DNA from: Litsea cubeba
Taxonomy: Eukaryota; Streptophyta; Magnoliopsida; Laurales; Lauraceae
NCBI GenBank assembly: GCA_012931725.1
Contig: CM022951.1
Span: forward strand, 16,147,948 to 16,211,947
Direction: 5' to 3'
Length of the DNA stretch: 64,000 nucleotides
A program made the position numbers and the translations under genes. Position 1 is the stretch's first letter; every line of letters begins with the position of its first letter. Of the stretch, positions 21,868 through 32,080 are shown piece after piece. The notes beneath the pieces are model-generated. The model did not search any database. It saw only the letters and a program-made list of their open reading frames with translations, and was not told the origin of the DNA.

Positions 21868-22100
21868 GGGCGCCCGGAATAGCCTGGGCGCCCTGGGGAG
21901 ATGTCTGGGCGCCTGAGGAAGAGGTCTCGGCTCCCGAGGGTGACTTCTGGGCGCCCGGAAGAGCCTGGGTGCCCAGGGGAGATGTCTGGGCGCCCAAGGG
22001 AGGTGTTTCGGCACCCGAGGGAGATTTCTGGGCGCTTGGAGGAGCCTGGGCGCCCAAGGGAGATGTCTCGGCACCCGAGGAAGAGGTCTAGGCATCTTTG
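21868..22100 (-). repeat. GGGCGCCC-rich repeat encoding a Gly-Ala-Gln linker
   Basis: CTGGGCGCCC and its variants recur every 30-40 bases, each copy nearly self-complementary. On the minus strand the repeats read as GAQTSPxGAQ / GAETSPLGAQAP units. The position, after the first RNase H of element C, suggests a repetitive linker between the two RNase H domains. Confidence 0.7.
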
Positions 22101-22261
22101 GGGAACTCTTAGGGATTGTCTACTGGGGATTGGGTGCTCCTCTAGCTGTCCTTCACAGATGGCAGATTGACTTGCACGTCTGGGCTCGAAGGCAGCGATG
22201 TGGGAGGCTCATTTGTCTCCCTCTCAGCGTGTGTGAACTCCGTAAGAAAGTTTGCCAGATC

Positions 22262-23725
22262 TTACGCTTTAATGGCCGCCCTTGGCTGGTACTGGATATC
22301 GAACTCGCCCAATTCAACTGCCCACTCAAGGAGTCTCCCGGATACTTCTGGCTTTCCCAATACTCTCATCAACGGTTGATCAGTAACTACCACAATTATA
22401 TGGTTATGAAAATAGTGCCGCAGGCGCCTTGCTGTCAAGATGAGGGCGAGCGTTAGTTTTTCTAGCTCTAAATACATGATTTCTGCTCCTCGATATGCTC
22501 TGCTCACATAATAGATGGGCTTTTGCACTCCATCATTGTTTCTGATGAGAACAGAGCTGACTGCTGAGGGGGTAGCATAGAGATACAAATATAACACATC
22601 GCCTGATACAGCATGTGAAAGAAGAGGAGGTGCGGCCAAGTAGGCTTTAAGTTTCTGGAAGGCTTCCTCAGCCTCGAGTCCCCATTCGAAAACCTTTAGA
22701 AGGATTTTAAAGAAAGGTAAGCACTTGTCTGCAGACTTGGAAACAAATCTGTTAAATGCTGCAATCCTTCCATTGAGGCGCTGCAGCTCCTTGGTGGAAG
22801 AGGGCGACCTCATGTCAAGTATAGCTTTAATTTTATCGGGGTTTGCCTCAATTCCCCTTTGGTTGACCATGTAACCCAAGAATTTTCCTGATCCTACGCC
22901 AAAAGCGTATTTCTCAGGATTTAACTTCATGCGATAGGACCTGAGAACATTGAAAGTTTCTTGGAGATGGTCGATGTGATCTGTTGCGGCGAGGCTCTTC
23001 ACCAACATGTCGTCCACATAAACCTCCATGGTTCGCCCAATCTGGGAGTGAAACATTTTGTTCACTAGGCGCTGGTAGGTTGCACCTGCGTTTTTCAGCA
23101 CCAAGGGCATGACTTTGTAGCAGTAGGTCCCTTTCGGAGTAATGAAGGACGTCTTTTCCTGGTCTGGGGGGTGCATGCAGATCTGGTTGTATCTAGAATA
23201 AGCATCCAGGAAGGAGAGTAGTTCATGTCCTACTGTAGCGTCGATGAGGAGGTCAATTCGTGGCAGCGGATAGCTATCCTTTGGACATGCCTTGTTGAGC
23301 TCTGTGAAGTCGACGCAGAGGCGCCACTTCCCATTTGTTTTTGTTACCATCACTACATTTGAGAGCCATTCAGGATATGCTACTTCCCTGACCGCCTCAT
23401 TTTCTATTAGCTTCTCGACCTCCTTGTCAATTGCTTGGGCCCTTTCAGTGGAGGTGCCCCTTAGCTTTTGTCGAATAGGCTTGTGGCGAGGGTCAACATT
23501 GAGGTGATGGGTGGCGACTTCGGGGTCAATTCCTTCAAGGTCCGCATGTGACCATGCGAAAATGCTCATGTTATTTCTCAGAAAAGTTATTAACTGGCTG
23601 ACCAGATCCTCAGAAAGAGAAGAGCCAATGTACACTCTTCTATTAGGATATTCTTCATTTAAAACCAGAGGGGTTAGCTCTTCAACTGGTTCTCCTCTTT
23701 CTGTAGTGGCGTCATCCCTCGGGTC
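22262..23725 (-). pseudogene. Element C: reverse transcriptase and RNase H
   Basis: The minus strand encodes Gypsy RT and RNase H, the enzymes that copy element RNA into DNA. RT landmarks are KWRLCVDFTELNKACPKDSY, FLDAYSRYNQI and YVDDMLVKS, so the catalytic aspartates are present. The usual MPFGLKNA reads MPLVLKNA. Then come FLGYMVNQRGIEANPDKIKA and the RNase H connection (YYVSRAYRGAEIMYLELEKL, RLRHYF, TDQPL). The frame is the same as protease and gag to the right; a TAG at 23726-23728 separates them. The 22262 end is a stop just before a linker (LANFLTEF). Confidence 0.9.
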
Positions 23726-23965
23726 CTAGATTTTAACTTGCAAAGCCTCCTGCGTCTTCTTGGCCTTCATTGAGGAGACATAGCACTCTCTTGCTGCTAA
23801 TAGGTCCTCTCTTTCCTCCCCAACTCCATTCGGGGTTGGAAAACGGAGGATAAGATGGTAGGTGGAGATGACGGCTCTTAATGCATTAAGAACAGGTCGC
23901 CCTATTATGATGTTATAGGCCGACGGGCAGTCTATAACCAAGAAGTTAACCATTGTGGTGGAACT
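23726..23965 (-). pseudogene. Element C: protease C-terminal part
   Basis: Encodes MVNFLVIDCPSAYNIIIGRP and LNALRAVISTYHLILRFPT, the conserved tail of Tat-type proteases. It lies between two in-frame stops (TGA at 23966-23968 and TAG at 23726-23728). The TGA stands where relatives usually have Arg (CGA), consistent with a methylated-CpG C-to-T change. Confidence 0.85.
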
Positions 23966-25390
23966 TCAAGGTGCTGCCCCGACTGTGACTGACAGTGTGA
24001 TTGCCCCTAAGGGATACACTTTCTCCCCTAAAAACCCAATAAGAGGGAATTTAACAGGCTGCTGCCTCGCCCGTCCCTGATTTAGCTTGTCACAAGCTTC
24101 TACAAACAAAATATCTGCAGAGCTGCCACTATCCACTAAGATCCTACGCACCTGGAAATTGGCGACCGTCATGGTGAGCACTAGAGGGTCATCATGGGGG
24201 TGTTGGATCCCTTCCAAATCCTTATCTGAGAAGGATATGATTTCGTTAGCGCCAAGCCTGGGCGCCTTGGACGGGCGTGCTTCATCAGGTTGCCTTGCCT
24301 TTCTGGCATGGGCTTTCATGGCAGAGAGTGACTCTGCAAGTCCACCAGAGATAGTTCGGATTTCCCCGATGGGTTGCTGATGCTGATCCTCAAGATTGTG
24401 AGGTGGTGGTGGTGCTTGCCCCCTACCAGCAACATATTGGCGCAAGTGACCATGTTGAATGAGATCCTCAATCTGCCTTTTGAGCTCATAACAATCATTA
24501 GTGTAATGGCCATGGTCACGATGGAAGCGACAGTATTTTATCGGGTTCCTGCGGTTCGGAGGAGACTTCATCTTCCCGGGCCATTTTACCGCGGGGTCGT
24601 CTTGTATCTGGAGCAAAATGTGTCCAACAGCGGCATTGAGGGGAGTGAATGTTTGTCGGTCTCTGACAGGTACCCTCTCTGTCCTGTTTCGCTTGTTGCT
24701 TGCATCTTTCTTTTCGTCTCTGTCTCGCTCCTTCCCCTTGTCCTCCATTCTAGAGGATTCCCCTCGCCTGGCCCTTGTGATATCTTCAGCATTCATGTAC
24801 TTCTGGGCCTTGGCCAGTAACTCCGGCATGCTCTTTGGCGGGCGTTTCATTACTAAAAAGAGGAAACTCGATGAGCGGAGGCCTCCCAAGAAGGCTGTCA
24901 TGGACACCTTGTCGTCGGGCTCTTCGACCTGAAGTACCTCCTCGTTAAAACGAGTGAGGTATCTCCTGAGGCTCTCATTTTTGTCCTGCTTTATGTTGAG
25001 CAGGTGTGTAGCAGGTTTCTGGTGGCAGCGTCCTCCAATAAAGTGTGACACGAAGGACTTACTCAATTCCCCAAAGGTGGGGATAGAGGCTGGGGGGAGA
25101 TTGCCAAACCACTGCCGGGCGGAACTCTTCAGTGTGGTTGGGAATGCCCTGCACATAATCTCATTAGGAATATTATGCAGCTGCATTATAGTTTTGTAAG
25201 TCTCCAGGTGGTCCAATGGATCATTCGTTCCGTCGAAGGTCTCCATGGACGACATTTTGAATTTCCGCGGGAGTGGGTAGTTCACCACATCGGGCTTGAA
25301 CGGTGTGTCCGTTCGCTTGACTAGGTAATCCACTGTCTCTGGTGCTTGCTCCCTCATGGCGTTGAAGACATCACCTAGCTGATTTTGCAT
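23966..25390 (-). pseudogene. Element C: gag and protease N-terminal part
   Basis: A 474-codon open stretch. Gag capsid motifs are FDGTNDPLDHLETYKTIMQL, AFPTTLKSSARQWFGNLP and FGELSKSFVSHF. The zinc knuckle CRFHRDHGHYTNDC has the CX2HX4HX4C form typical of Tat elements, followed by GHLRQYV. Protease follows with ISFSDKDLEGIQHPHDDPLV and the active site VDSGSSADIL (Asp-Ser-Gly intact). Codons run in the same frame as the RT, so gag-pol was one frame. It ends at the TGA at 23966. The upstream N-terminus is in another frame after a one-base shift near 25428. Confidence 0.88.
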
Positions 25391-25629
25391 TTCCCTGATC
25401 TTTGCGTCCCAGCGATTGGGGTTTCCCTAGACGGATCATGGAAATAACTCCCGTCTTCCATGCTCTGGTTTTCACTCTCCCATTCTTGGAAATGAGGATC
25501 CTCCCCATTAGAAGAAGAGGGAGGAGGTGGAAGTCCTCCATGATTTGCTCCCTCGGGAGGTAGGGGTCCTCCAAGCTGGGCTCCACCGAAAATTCCATGA
25601 GGGGCGCCTTGGGGAACTCCCTGGGCGCC
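25391..25629 (-). pseudogene. Element C: gag N-terminal segment, inner part
   Basis: On the minus strand this encodes a Gly/Ala/Pro-rich stretch and then SNGEDPHFQEWESENQSMED before WDAKIREM leads into the main gag. A one-base frameshift near 25428 separates the two. Its left-hand sequence (on the protein, the N-terminal side) is cut off at 25629 by the solo LTR and resumes at 28662. Confidence 0.6.
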
Positions 25630-28600
25630 TGTAAAGTCTATGACCTTACTGAGTCAGTTGGGCCCAATAACCGGCCCGTTGACCCGTCTAATTTGTTATT
25701 ATTTTATTTAATTATATTTTAGATATTTAAGTGGGTTTAGATTATGAGCGAGTTTCTTTTAGCATTAGAACAGTATCTGCGAAGTTTCGTTTGATTCCGA
25801 GTTCGTTTGATCATAGCAGGGGGGTAGTTTGCAATTTAAAGAAAATTGAGTGTTTTTCCGAAATATTCCAAACGCCGTGATTTTTGGGTTCTTGGAAAGT
25901 CTCGTCGTTCTGATGATTTTTGTCTCTTGACTCATCGCGATCCGGCAAACAAAAACCTTTCAAGTGGTCAATTCTTTCCCCGGACCCACTTAAAGGGCGA
26001 TTCGGTCTTTTCCTCTTAATCGTCTTCTTAAACAAGTTTTTGCCCTAATCCCATTCTTTCTCTGCAACGAATGAAAGAACAGCAGTCCCTATCTTCTTCT
26101 TCTTCCTTTCTCAAGCCCGGAACCCTAGCCTAGAAGACCCCGTTCGGAGATCCGATCCGTTAATCGTCTTCCTCTCGATCTCCTCTTGCTTCCGGTATCA
26201 ATCTGGTAAGGTTTCCAGTAACTTCATCTTTTTCTATTATCTTCCTTTTGGTTAGATTTAGGTTGGATCTTAATTCTTTTCCTTCCTATCTTCTCCTTTG
26301 CGTTCTAGGTTGTATTTGTTCGGGTTAGACTGTTGATTTTGGGGTAGAAAAGCTTCTCCTCAAATTTTACCCATTTCCAATCTTCACTTTGGTTGAGGCA
26401 AGTAGATATGCATTGCATTTTAAATATGTATGTTTGTTTCAGTTGATTGGCTATGATTCTTGATAGATTTCTCGTTAATTCCAAGCCTTTCTGATTATTA
26501 ATTGAAATTATTTGTTAGGTTAGGTTTTGGATTAATGTTGATATTAGGTTGATTAGAGTTTGCTTAATTTGATTAGATGAAACGGAATGTGATGTATGGA
26601 TTATATGGATTGAATGGGGAGCAAAGAGGCTCAGTTTTCTGCAGGTTTGGTCTTGGAATGACCGGAGGAAAAAGGGAGTAGAAATCCAATTTCGGGCTTC
26701 AGGTTCACTGTCCGATCGATCGGTCGCTCAGTGCGATCGATCGGACAGTGAACAATCTCCAAATTAACTGTGAGCGATCACAGTCCGATCGATCGGCCAC
26801 ACATTCCGATCGATCGGTCTGTGAAAACTCTCAGTTAACTGGGAGGTGCCCAGTGCCGATCGATCGGTCACACAGTCCGATCGATCGGACTGTGCACTAA
26901 CTGTGAGGTGTTCAGTGCCGATCGATCGCACCTTCGGTACGATCGATCGGAGGGTGCATGGTCACTGAAACTTCAAAGGCTTGTAAATTTCAATCCGCCC
27001 GTTGGATTTTCACATATATTATACTGTTGGAAAGCCCTCGAGATGGAGAATCCAATGGTTCTAGTTCATCACGATCGGAGGTCGGGAAGTGATGTAATTA
27101 ATTAAATTAAGGATTTGACTCTTGTAATTTGATAAAGAGACTGTTTACCTAGGACTTGGGACTTAGATGTTGGAAACCACTAACTTACTATCACATGACC
27201 ATAAATGGGATTGAAATCGAATCACGTGGCTTCGTGTGAATTCAAAAGGTTGTCTAGGTATTCGTGTATTACACGTAGTGTAACCGAATGCATATGGAAT
27301 TGAATTGAATGATGCTCAACATGATTGTACACCAAAGGATTTTCCTAAAAGCATCATTGATCCAATTTCCATACGTACTCTGTTAGAATACGTGGGGTAC
27401 AGGGATGACACCTCTTATCTAGGATTGGATAGTAAATTCTCTTTGACTTGTAATTGTATCCGTTGTTACCATTCTCCTTGTACACTCTCTTGACATAAAA
27501 CACGTAATCAATTATGAAACTTAAATTCTTAGAATATAGGATTTGGACTTGACTTAGAGTGTACCATAGGAACCTGTGTCTTATATTGATGAACTTGACT
27601 GGCTAGTATGAAAGGGATTATCACGTGTTTCGCTTGTCTTGTATCGTCTTGAATAAGATAATCCATAGGATCTTGTCTTGTACATGGAACTAGCCAGACT
27701 TGCTTGTCTTGTTGTACTTATGTCAGAACCACTTTGTATTTGTTTGCATATCATGACCATCTGCAGTTTGGGATTTAATGACGAACCGGTTACTCGGTTG
27801 TCGGGGTGGGCAGTTGGCGTAGGACGGCGTCCATGGCGTTGAATAGCTGGGAGCGGGCTAGGACCGTGCTACTATTCCCAGGACAGGGAGCTAGGATCCC
27901 ACTGGGGCCGGACTTTGGTATCAGTAGTCCAAGGGGATTGTTACTGGTACCCCGGGAGGTGGCTTTGGACATCCTCGGAGTCTCCCTCTTGCTTGTTCTT
28001 GTTTAGCATTTGCATGGATAGTGGTTATTGTTAGATGGTTGTTAGGATTCTTGTTATTGTTTCTATTTATTACTCTTGCTTTATGCCTAGTTCCGCATTC
28101 CTTGTATTCACATGATCTTATACCTGTCACTATTCTATATTTGATGCATGTCGTGTTTATTATGTTTTGTATATCTATTCCTCAACATGTCGTTGACTTT
28201 ATTCCTTGGTGTGCAGACACATCAGGTGACTTCTACTTTGAGGAGCAGGCCAGTGAGGAGATCCCAGAGGATCTCCAACCAGCTGAGGAGGCACGAGAGT
28301 GGCGTACCGATGACGTAGAGTCGGCACGAGAGAGATATATTGGGATTAATTAGATTTACTCTTTTATTCATTATTTCTCTCGTTGGACCTTTATACTATT
28401 AACTTCTGTTCTTTTGATTGACCTTATTGATTGGGATGGTTAATGTAATAAACTAACTTATCTCTTTAGTACTCTTACAACTTTAATATTTAATGAGAAA
28501 TATTATTCACTGATGATATTCATGAATGTCTTGAGGTTTGAAATATTTTATCCTCACCGCGGACTACGATCCGTGGGCCCAAAGGACAAAAATTTTAATT

Positions 28601-28661
28601 AGTCCTAAAATTCACTTTTCGGATCCGGTTATTTCTTTAATCGGGTTCGGGGGACGTGACA
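25630..28661 (-). mobile_element. Solo Gypsy LTR (element D), 3.0 kb
   Basis: On the minus strand it begins TGTCACGTCCCCGAACCC, a start common in Tekay/Del-like chromovirus LTRs, and ends GACTTTACA. The flanking five bases are GCGCC (left) and ACGCC (right), a target duplication with one mismatch. It interrupts the Gly/Ala-rich gag N-terminus of element C. Only one copy is present and there is no internal region, so it is a solo LTR left after LTR-LTR recombination. Short open stretches inside (for example 28021-28353) have no recognisable product. Confidence 0.75.
26705..26955. repeat. Cluster of CGATCGATCG palindromes
   Basis: CGATCGATCG occurs eight times as four pairs with a spacing of about 20 bases inside each pair and 50-60 between pairs. 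Each pair is flanked by CAGTG/CACTG-type words. One member forms a perfect 24-bp palindrome (26871-26894, centred on GATCGATC). It lies inside the solo LTR. Confidence 0.9.
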
Positions 28662-28939
28662 ACGCCCTGGGGAACTCCCTAGGCGCCGCCCTGAGGATGG
28701 GCGCCCTGGGGAACTCCCTGGGCGCCGCCCTGAGGATGGGCGCCCAGATGGGGAGCTCCCCGGCGTGGAGCTCTTGGAAGTCTCTGGCGCGGTGCTCCTT
28801 GCGGCATTCCTCCAAATTGTGCTCCTCCTTGCCCTCCAGCATGAGTTGTATGATTTGCTGGTTTTGGGTCATCAACTGCTGCGGATGCAATCCAAGACAA
28901 AGATCGACGAAGACGCTCGGGAAAGGATCCTGTGGTCAA
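28662..28939 (-). pseudogene. Element C: gag N-terminus, outer part, Gly-Ala-Pro repeats
   Basis: The minus strand encodes NHTTHAGGQGGAQFGGMPQG and then repeats of GGAQGVPQGAHPQ built on CTGGGCGCCC units, up to the solo LTR. An alternative frame (28890 to 28612) gives QQLMTQNQQIIQLMLEGKEE, a plausible coiled gag start, so frameshifts are likely. No leader or LTR of element C follows; the sequence switches at about 28935 to the gag of element B on the other strand. Confidence 0.55.
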
Positions 28940-29758
28940 TCCCTTTGGTAGACCAGATGATGAATATGTTCTATATACGGACAGTGATCAAACTGGTCCC
29001 ATTCCAGGCAGAAAAGAACTGATCCAGTCAGAAGTGCATCGTCCTGATCCATGCCATGCTATAAATACACCTTATGTGGATAAATTACAAAAGGGACCCC
29101 ATCAGAAGCAGGATCATGCTCACAAGACAGTACTTCCACCGTGGGACGTAATTGTCTGCCTAGAATAGTCTTGTAAAGAAGCTGTTCGGGACCTCACACA
29201 GGGAATGAAGCAGCAAAAAGAAAAGCTCAAATGTCTGCTGTTAGAGCTAGAGGAAGCGAATGAGGCCCAGGGACGACCTACGAGTGCGGAGAATCTTCGG
29301 AAAGATTCAGAAACCACTCATAAAACCCGAAGAATAGAGCGCCGAGAAAGCACAGATATGCGGGGGCCTAGGAGTCACCATTCTGAATAGAAATTTCGGC
29401 GAGCCCGGCCTAAGCATAGAGTAAGAGATGAAGGAAGTAGAACCTCAAGCTACATACCACGGAGAGAAGAGAGGTCTGAAATCAGAACACGAGGCGTAGA
29501 AAATGCTGCTTTCCTAAGAAAAAAGACAGCCTCACGGGCACTCGGCGAAGAAGACGTACAAGACCTGATCGAGAAGGCGTTAACAAATCAAAGGCCCCAT
29601 CAAGAAACCATGTTCCGAGCAAGGTACATGGGAAATGTCGTATATCCTTTTTCAAAGGAAATAGAAAAGGCTAACCCACCTCGGCAATTCTCAACCCCAA
29701 AGCTGAAGACCTGTGATGGCATTTCTGATCCTGCCGACTATGTACAACATTACCTACA
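28932..29758 (+). pseudogene. Element B: gag N-terminal half
   Basis: One plus-strand frame runs through this stretch with TAG stops at 29166-29168 and 29388-29390. It encodes a coiled-coil-like part (KQQKEKLKCLLLELEEANEA), a charged Arg-rich part and the gag capsid start (PFSKEIEKANPPRQFSTPKL, DPADYVQHYL). It is cut at 29758 by element T, and the frame continues across T at 49735. The 5' end is lost at the junction with element C; no LTR is seen. Confidence 0.8.
29754..29758. repeat. Target-site duplication of element T, left copy
   Basis: CTACA directly left of the 5' LTR matches CTACA at 49730-49734 directly right of the 3' LTR. Confidence 0.95.
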
Positions 29759-30488
29759 TGTTGACACCAAAAATGTCACTTTGCCTTTTCAAGATCCAAA
29801 GAGCTACATGAAGTCGCAACCTACCATAAATAGGCAATGCTGCTTCCAAAAATCAAATCTTGTCAGAATCAAACAAAAACTGCAAGATTCTTCCAGACAG
29901 CCAAAAGAGGAGTACACAACAAGTTTCGGGCCATTTCAAAATCATTTGGCCTAACTTCGCTTCTCCGACAGCCCAAGAGGAGCTCTCGGCGACAAAAGCT
30001 CTCCGGGACCATGATTTCCAAGACAGAGCCTATGGATCATCTTAAAATGACTCCAATAGGTTCCCTGTCAAATTTCAAGTCAATCGGACATCGGTTGACC
30101 GCACATCAAACCGCGACATCTTCATCGCGACAAAAAGCAAGTCTACAGGTGATAGGACCCCAAACGGCTTCAAAACTCAAACAAAAGCCTATGGTTGGTC
30201 TTATTTATTGCTCAGGAGGCTTCACACCAAATTTCAGGTCATTTCGACATCGTTTGACCCAGTTTCAGCTTTTGACAGAAAATCGGCAGCTCTGCGCGAC
30301 AAAGTCTTCGGCTTTCTTAGGAAATTGGAAACTTTGCAAAATAAAATGCAAGGATTCTCATCAGGTTTCCTACAAAGAAATCAGGCCAATAAATGGTCAA
30401 AATGTCAAGGAAAAGTACAGAAGAAAAAAGAATCAGAAAAAAGCAAAAAACGAACGCAAAACGGGACACGAAAGGGGGAAAACCCCCC

Positions 30489-30534
30489 CAGGGTCGCAGA
30501 CCCCTGCGACCCTGGGCCAGGGTCGCCGGCGACC
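30489..30534. promoter_or_regulatory. GC-rich hairpin cluster in U3 of element T
   Basis: CAGGGTCGCAG (30489-30499) pairs with CTGCGACCCTG (30504-30514) over 11 bp with a four-base loop. It is followed by the perfect palindrome GGTCGCCGGCGACC (30521-30534). The same structure is present in the 3' LTR near 48130-48180 and in a shortened form in the old LTR near 62099-62140. The function is unknown; the place upstream of the TATA box suggests a regulatory site. Confidence 0.7.
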
Positions 30535-31213
30535 ATGGACCCCGGGGTCGCCGGGAAAGCCCCGGAAACCCCGGTTTTCGCCGTTTTTTCGCGATTCGAG
30601 GAGCCCAGCCTCTGGTACTTTCCAAAATTCATGCTTTTGAGACACCAAGTCCTCTGACATCCGTCCAAAACACGGGTAAATCATCAAGAGTATCGAAGAC
30701 AGTATTGATCGCCACCCGGTCAACCAACAAAAGTGTGCTTTCTACCCGACCGATCGAGAAATCGACAGGACAGATGGCACCGACCCGCTGTTGGCAACAA
30801 ACACCTGAAATTACATGGTCATCTGATGTCGATCTACATGAAGATCCATCGATGATCATCAACAGAAGAATCCCAAAAGACGTGGCACGGCCCGCGACTC
30901 TTCAGCTGCTCGGCGACCACTTAATGCAATTAATTGACTAGCTTTATTACAGTCATTAATCCATTTCTTTGGACGGCCCAATCAGAAGCAAGCATTCGGG
31001 AGTTACAAGTCAAGAGATTCATGGCATTTAACCCATGAAACTCCTCCCATCATGGCGATTAAAGGCGATTAAATGACCTCAATCTCCTCCGGCCAATCAG
31101 AAGCCAAGAAAAAGGAGTTACAAAATAAACAATTCAATTTTGTAACTCCTCCCATTATGCGGCTTAATGACATTAAAAGCCCATAAACCCACCTAAAAGG
31201 CTACCTAAAAGCC

Positions 31214-31220
31214 TATAAAT
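31214..31220 (+). promoter_or_regulatory. TATA box of element T 5' LTR
   Basis: CCTATAAATAGGAGG, preceded by three plain-sequence repeats of CCTAAAAG(G/C). The same box is in the 3' LTR (near 48861-48868). The old related LTR has TATGAATAG instead. Confidence 0.75.
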
Positions 31221-31373
31221 AGGAGGGTTCTCCAAGAAGAAAACACATCAGAAAGATCGGAAAAAAGAGACAGACACACAGACAGAGAGAAGCACAGAAA
31301 TCCAGAGAAAGAAAAAAGAGAGAAAACTCTGCGGAAATTCTACACCGGCCACCGCAACAAGGTGATAAAAGTC

Positions 31374-31397
31374 CCTTGGGGGGTACCCCCCCCAAGG
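31374..31397. repeat. GGTACC-centred inverted repeat in R/U5
   Basis: CCTTGGGGGG and CCCCCCCCAAGG flank TA, able to form a long GC-rich hairpin about 155 bases after the TATA box, so within the transcript. It is repeated in the 3' LTR (near 49020-49045) and in weaker form at 62962-62985. Confidence 0.75.
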
Positions 31398-31732
31398 TCC
31401 TTGCCTTCTCCTCCTGCCTCCAATGGCTTAGATGTGGCTTTTCAGTCCGTCTACTCGGCTTTTTATTGGATATAGGACCTCCTTTTGGTCTTTGTCTTCT
31501 AAAAACCCGAGGTTATAGCCAAGCCAAGCGAATCAAATAGCATCCTCTGTTCTCATCTGCATGGATGATGGCGAAGCCCACATATGGCTTGCGACCGTCA
31601 ATTTAAACGAGTCCCCCACAATCTCCTGAGAAGTTAGATCCTCCTTTTCTTGCTTTTCATTGTAGTTTGTATTTTTTTCAAAAGAGACAAAAATCACAAT
31701 TCTTGTCTTTCATTGTTGATAAGGATTGTAAA

Positions 31733-31812
31733 TCGGCTATAAACGCCAAAATCGGCTATAAACGCCAAAAATCGGCTATAAACGCCAAAATCGGCTATAA
31801 ATGCCAAAAAAT
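31733..31812. repeat. Four ~19-bp repeats in the T LTR
   Basis: AATCGGCTATAAACGCCAA occurs three times in tandem, and a fourth copy reads ...AAATGCC. The core GGCTATAAA(C/T)GCCA is also the unit of the large array at 40722-41050 in the 3' region of the same element. Confidence 0.9.
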
Positions 31813-32080
31813 CGCCTTTCACGGCAAATCAAGAAAAATGTCTCTTTTCTTAAATATATGTGCAATGGAAAACTTGAAAGAAGTTGATTTCCTTTTTACT
31901 TGCGAAGGCTGATCTTCGGATTACCACTTGCAATTCCAAGTAAAAATAGAAAATCTGGCACACCCACAAAAAAAAGAAATGTTGATGCACGTCCCTGCCC
32001 CCCGGTTACGAAAGGATCGGACCCGACGGACTCCCACGTCCGCCGACCTCGGTAGAACCAAGCAGGAGCGCGGTCCATCA

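Larger units (their letters stand above)
29759..32080 (+). mobile_element. Element T: 5' LTR (2322 bp)
   Basis: Begins TGTTGACACCAAAAATG and ends CGCGGTCCATCA. It is nearly identical to 47399-49729; by eye I count about 14 substitutions plus short indels. U3 contains a GC-rich hairpin cluster (30489-30560). The TATA box is at 31214-31220. Downstream lie a GGTACC-centred inverted repeat (31374-31397) and four copies of a ~19-bp unit (31733-31812). It drives transcription of T to the right. Confidence 0.95.

Noticed and set aside
21559..22095. 178-codon Pro/Arg-rich frame on the minus strand
   Set aside because: Wrong-frame reading of the GGGCGCCC repeat; another frame gives the Gly-Ala-Gln linker that joins pol.
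28021..28353. 110-codon frame with a hydrophobic stretch, like a membrane protein
   Set aside because: It lies wholly inside the solo LTR and matches no family; the hydrophobic part comes from T-rich DNA.
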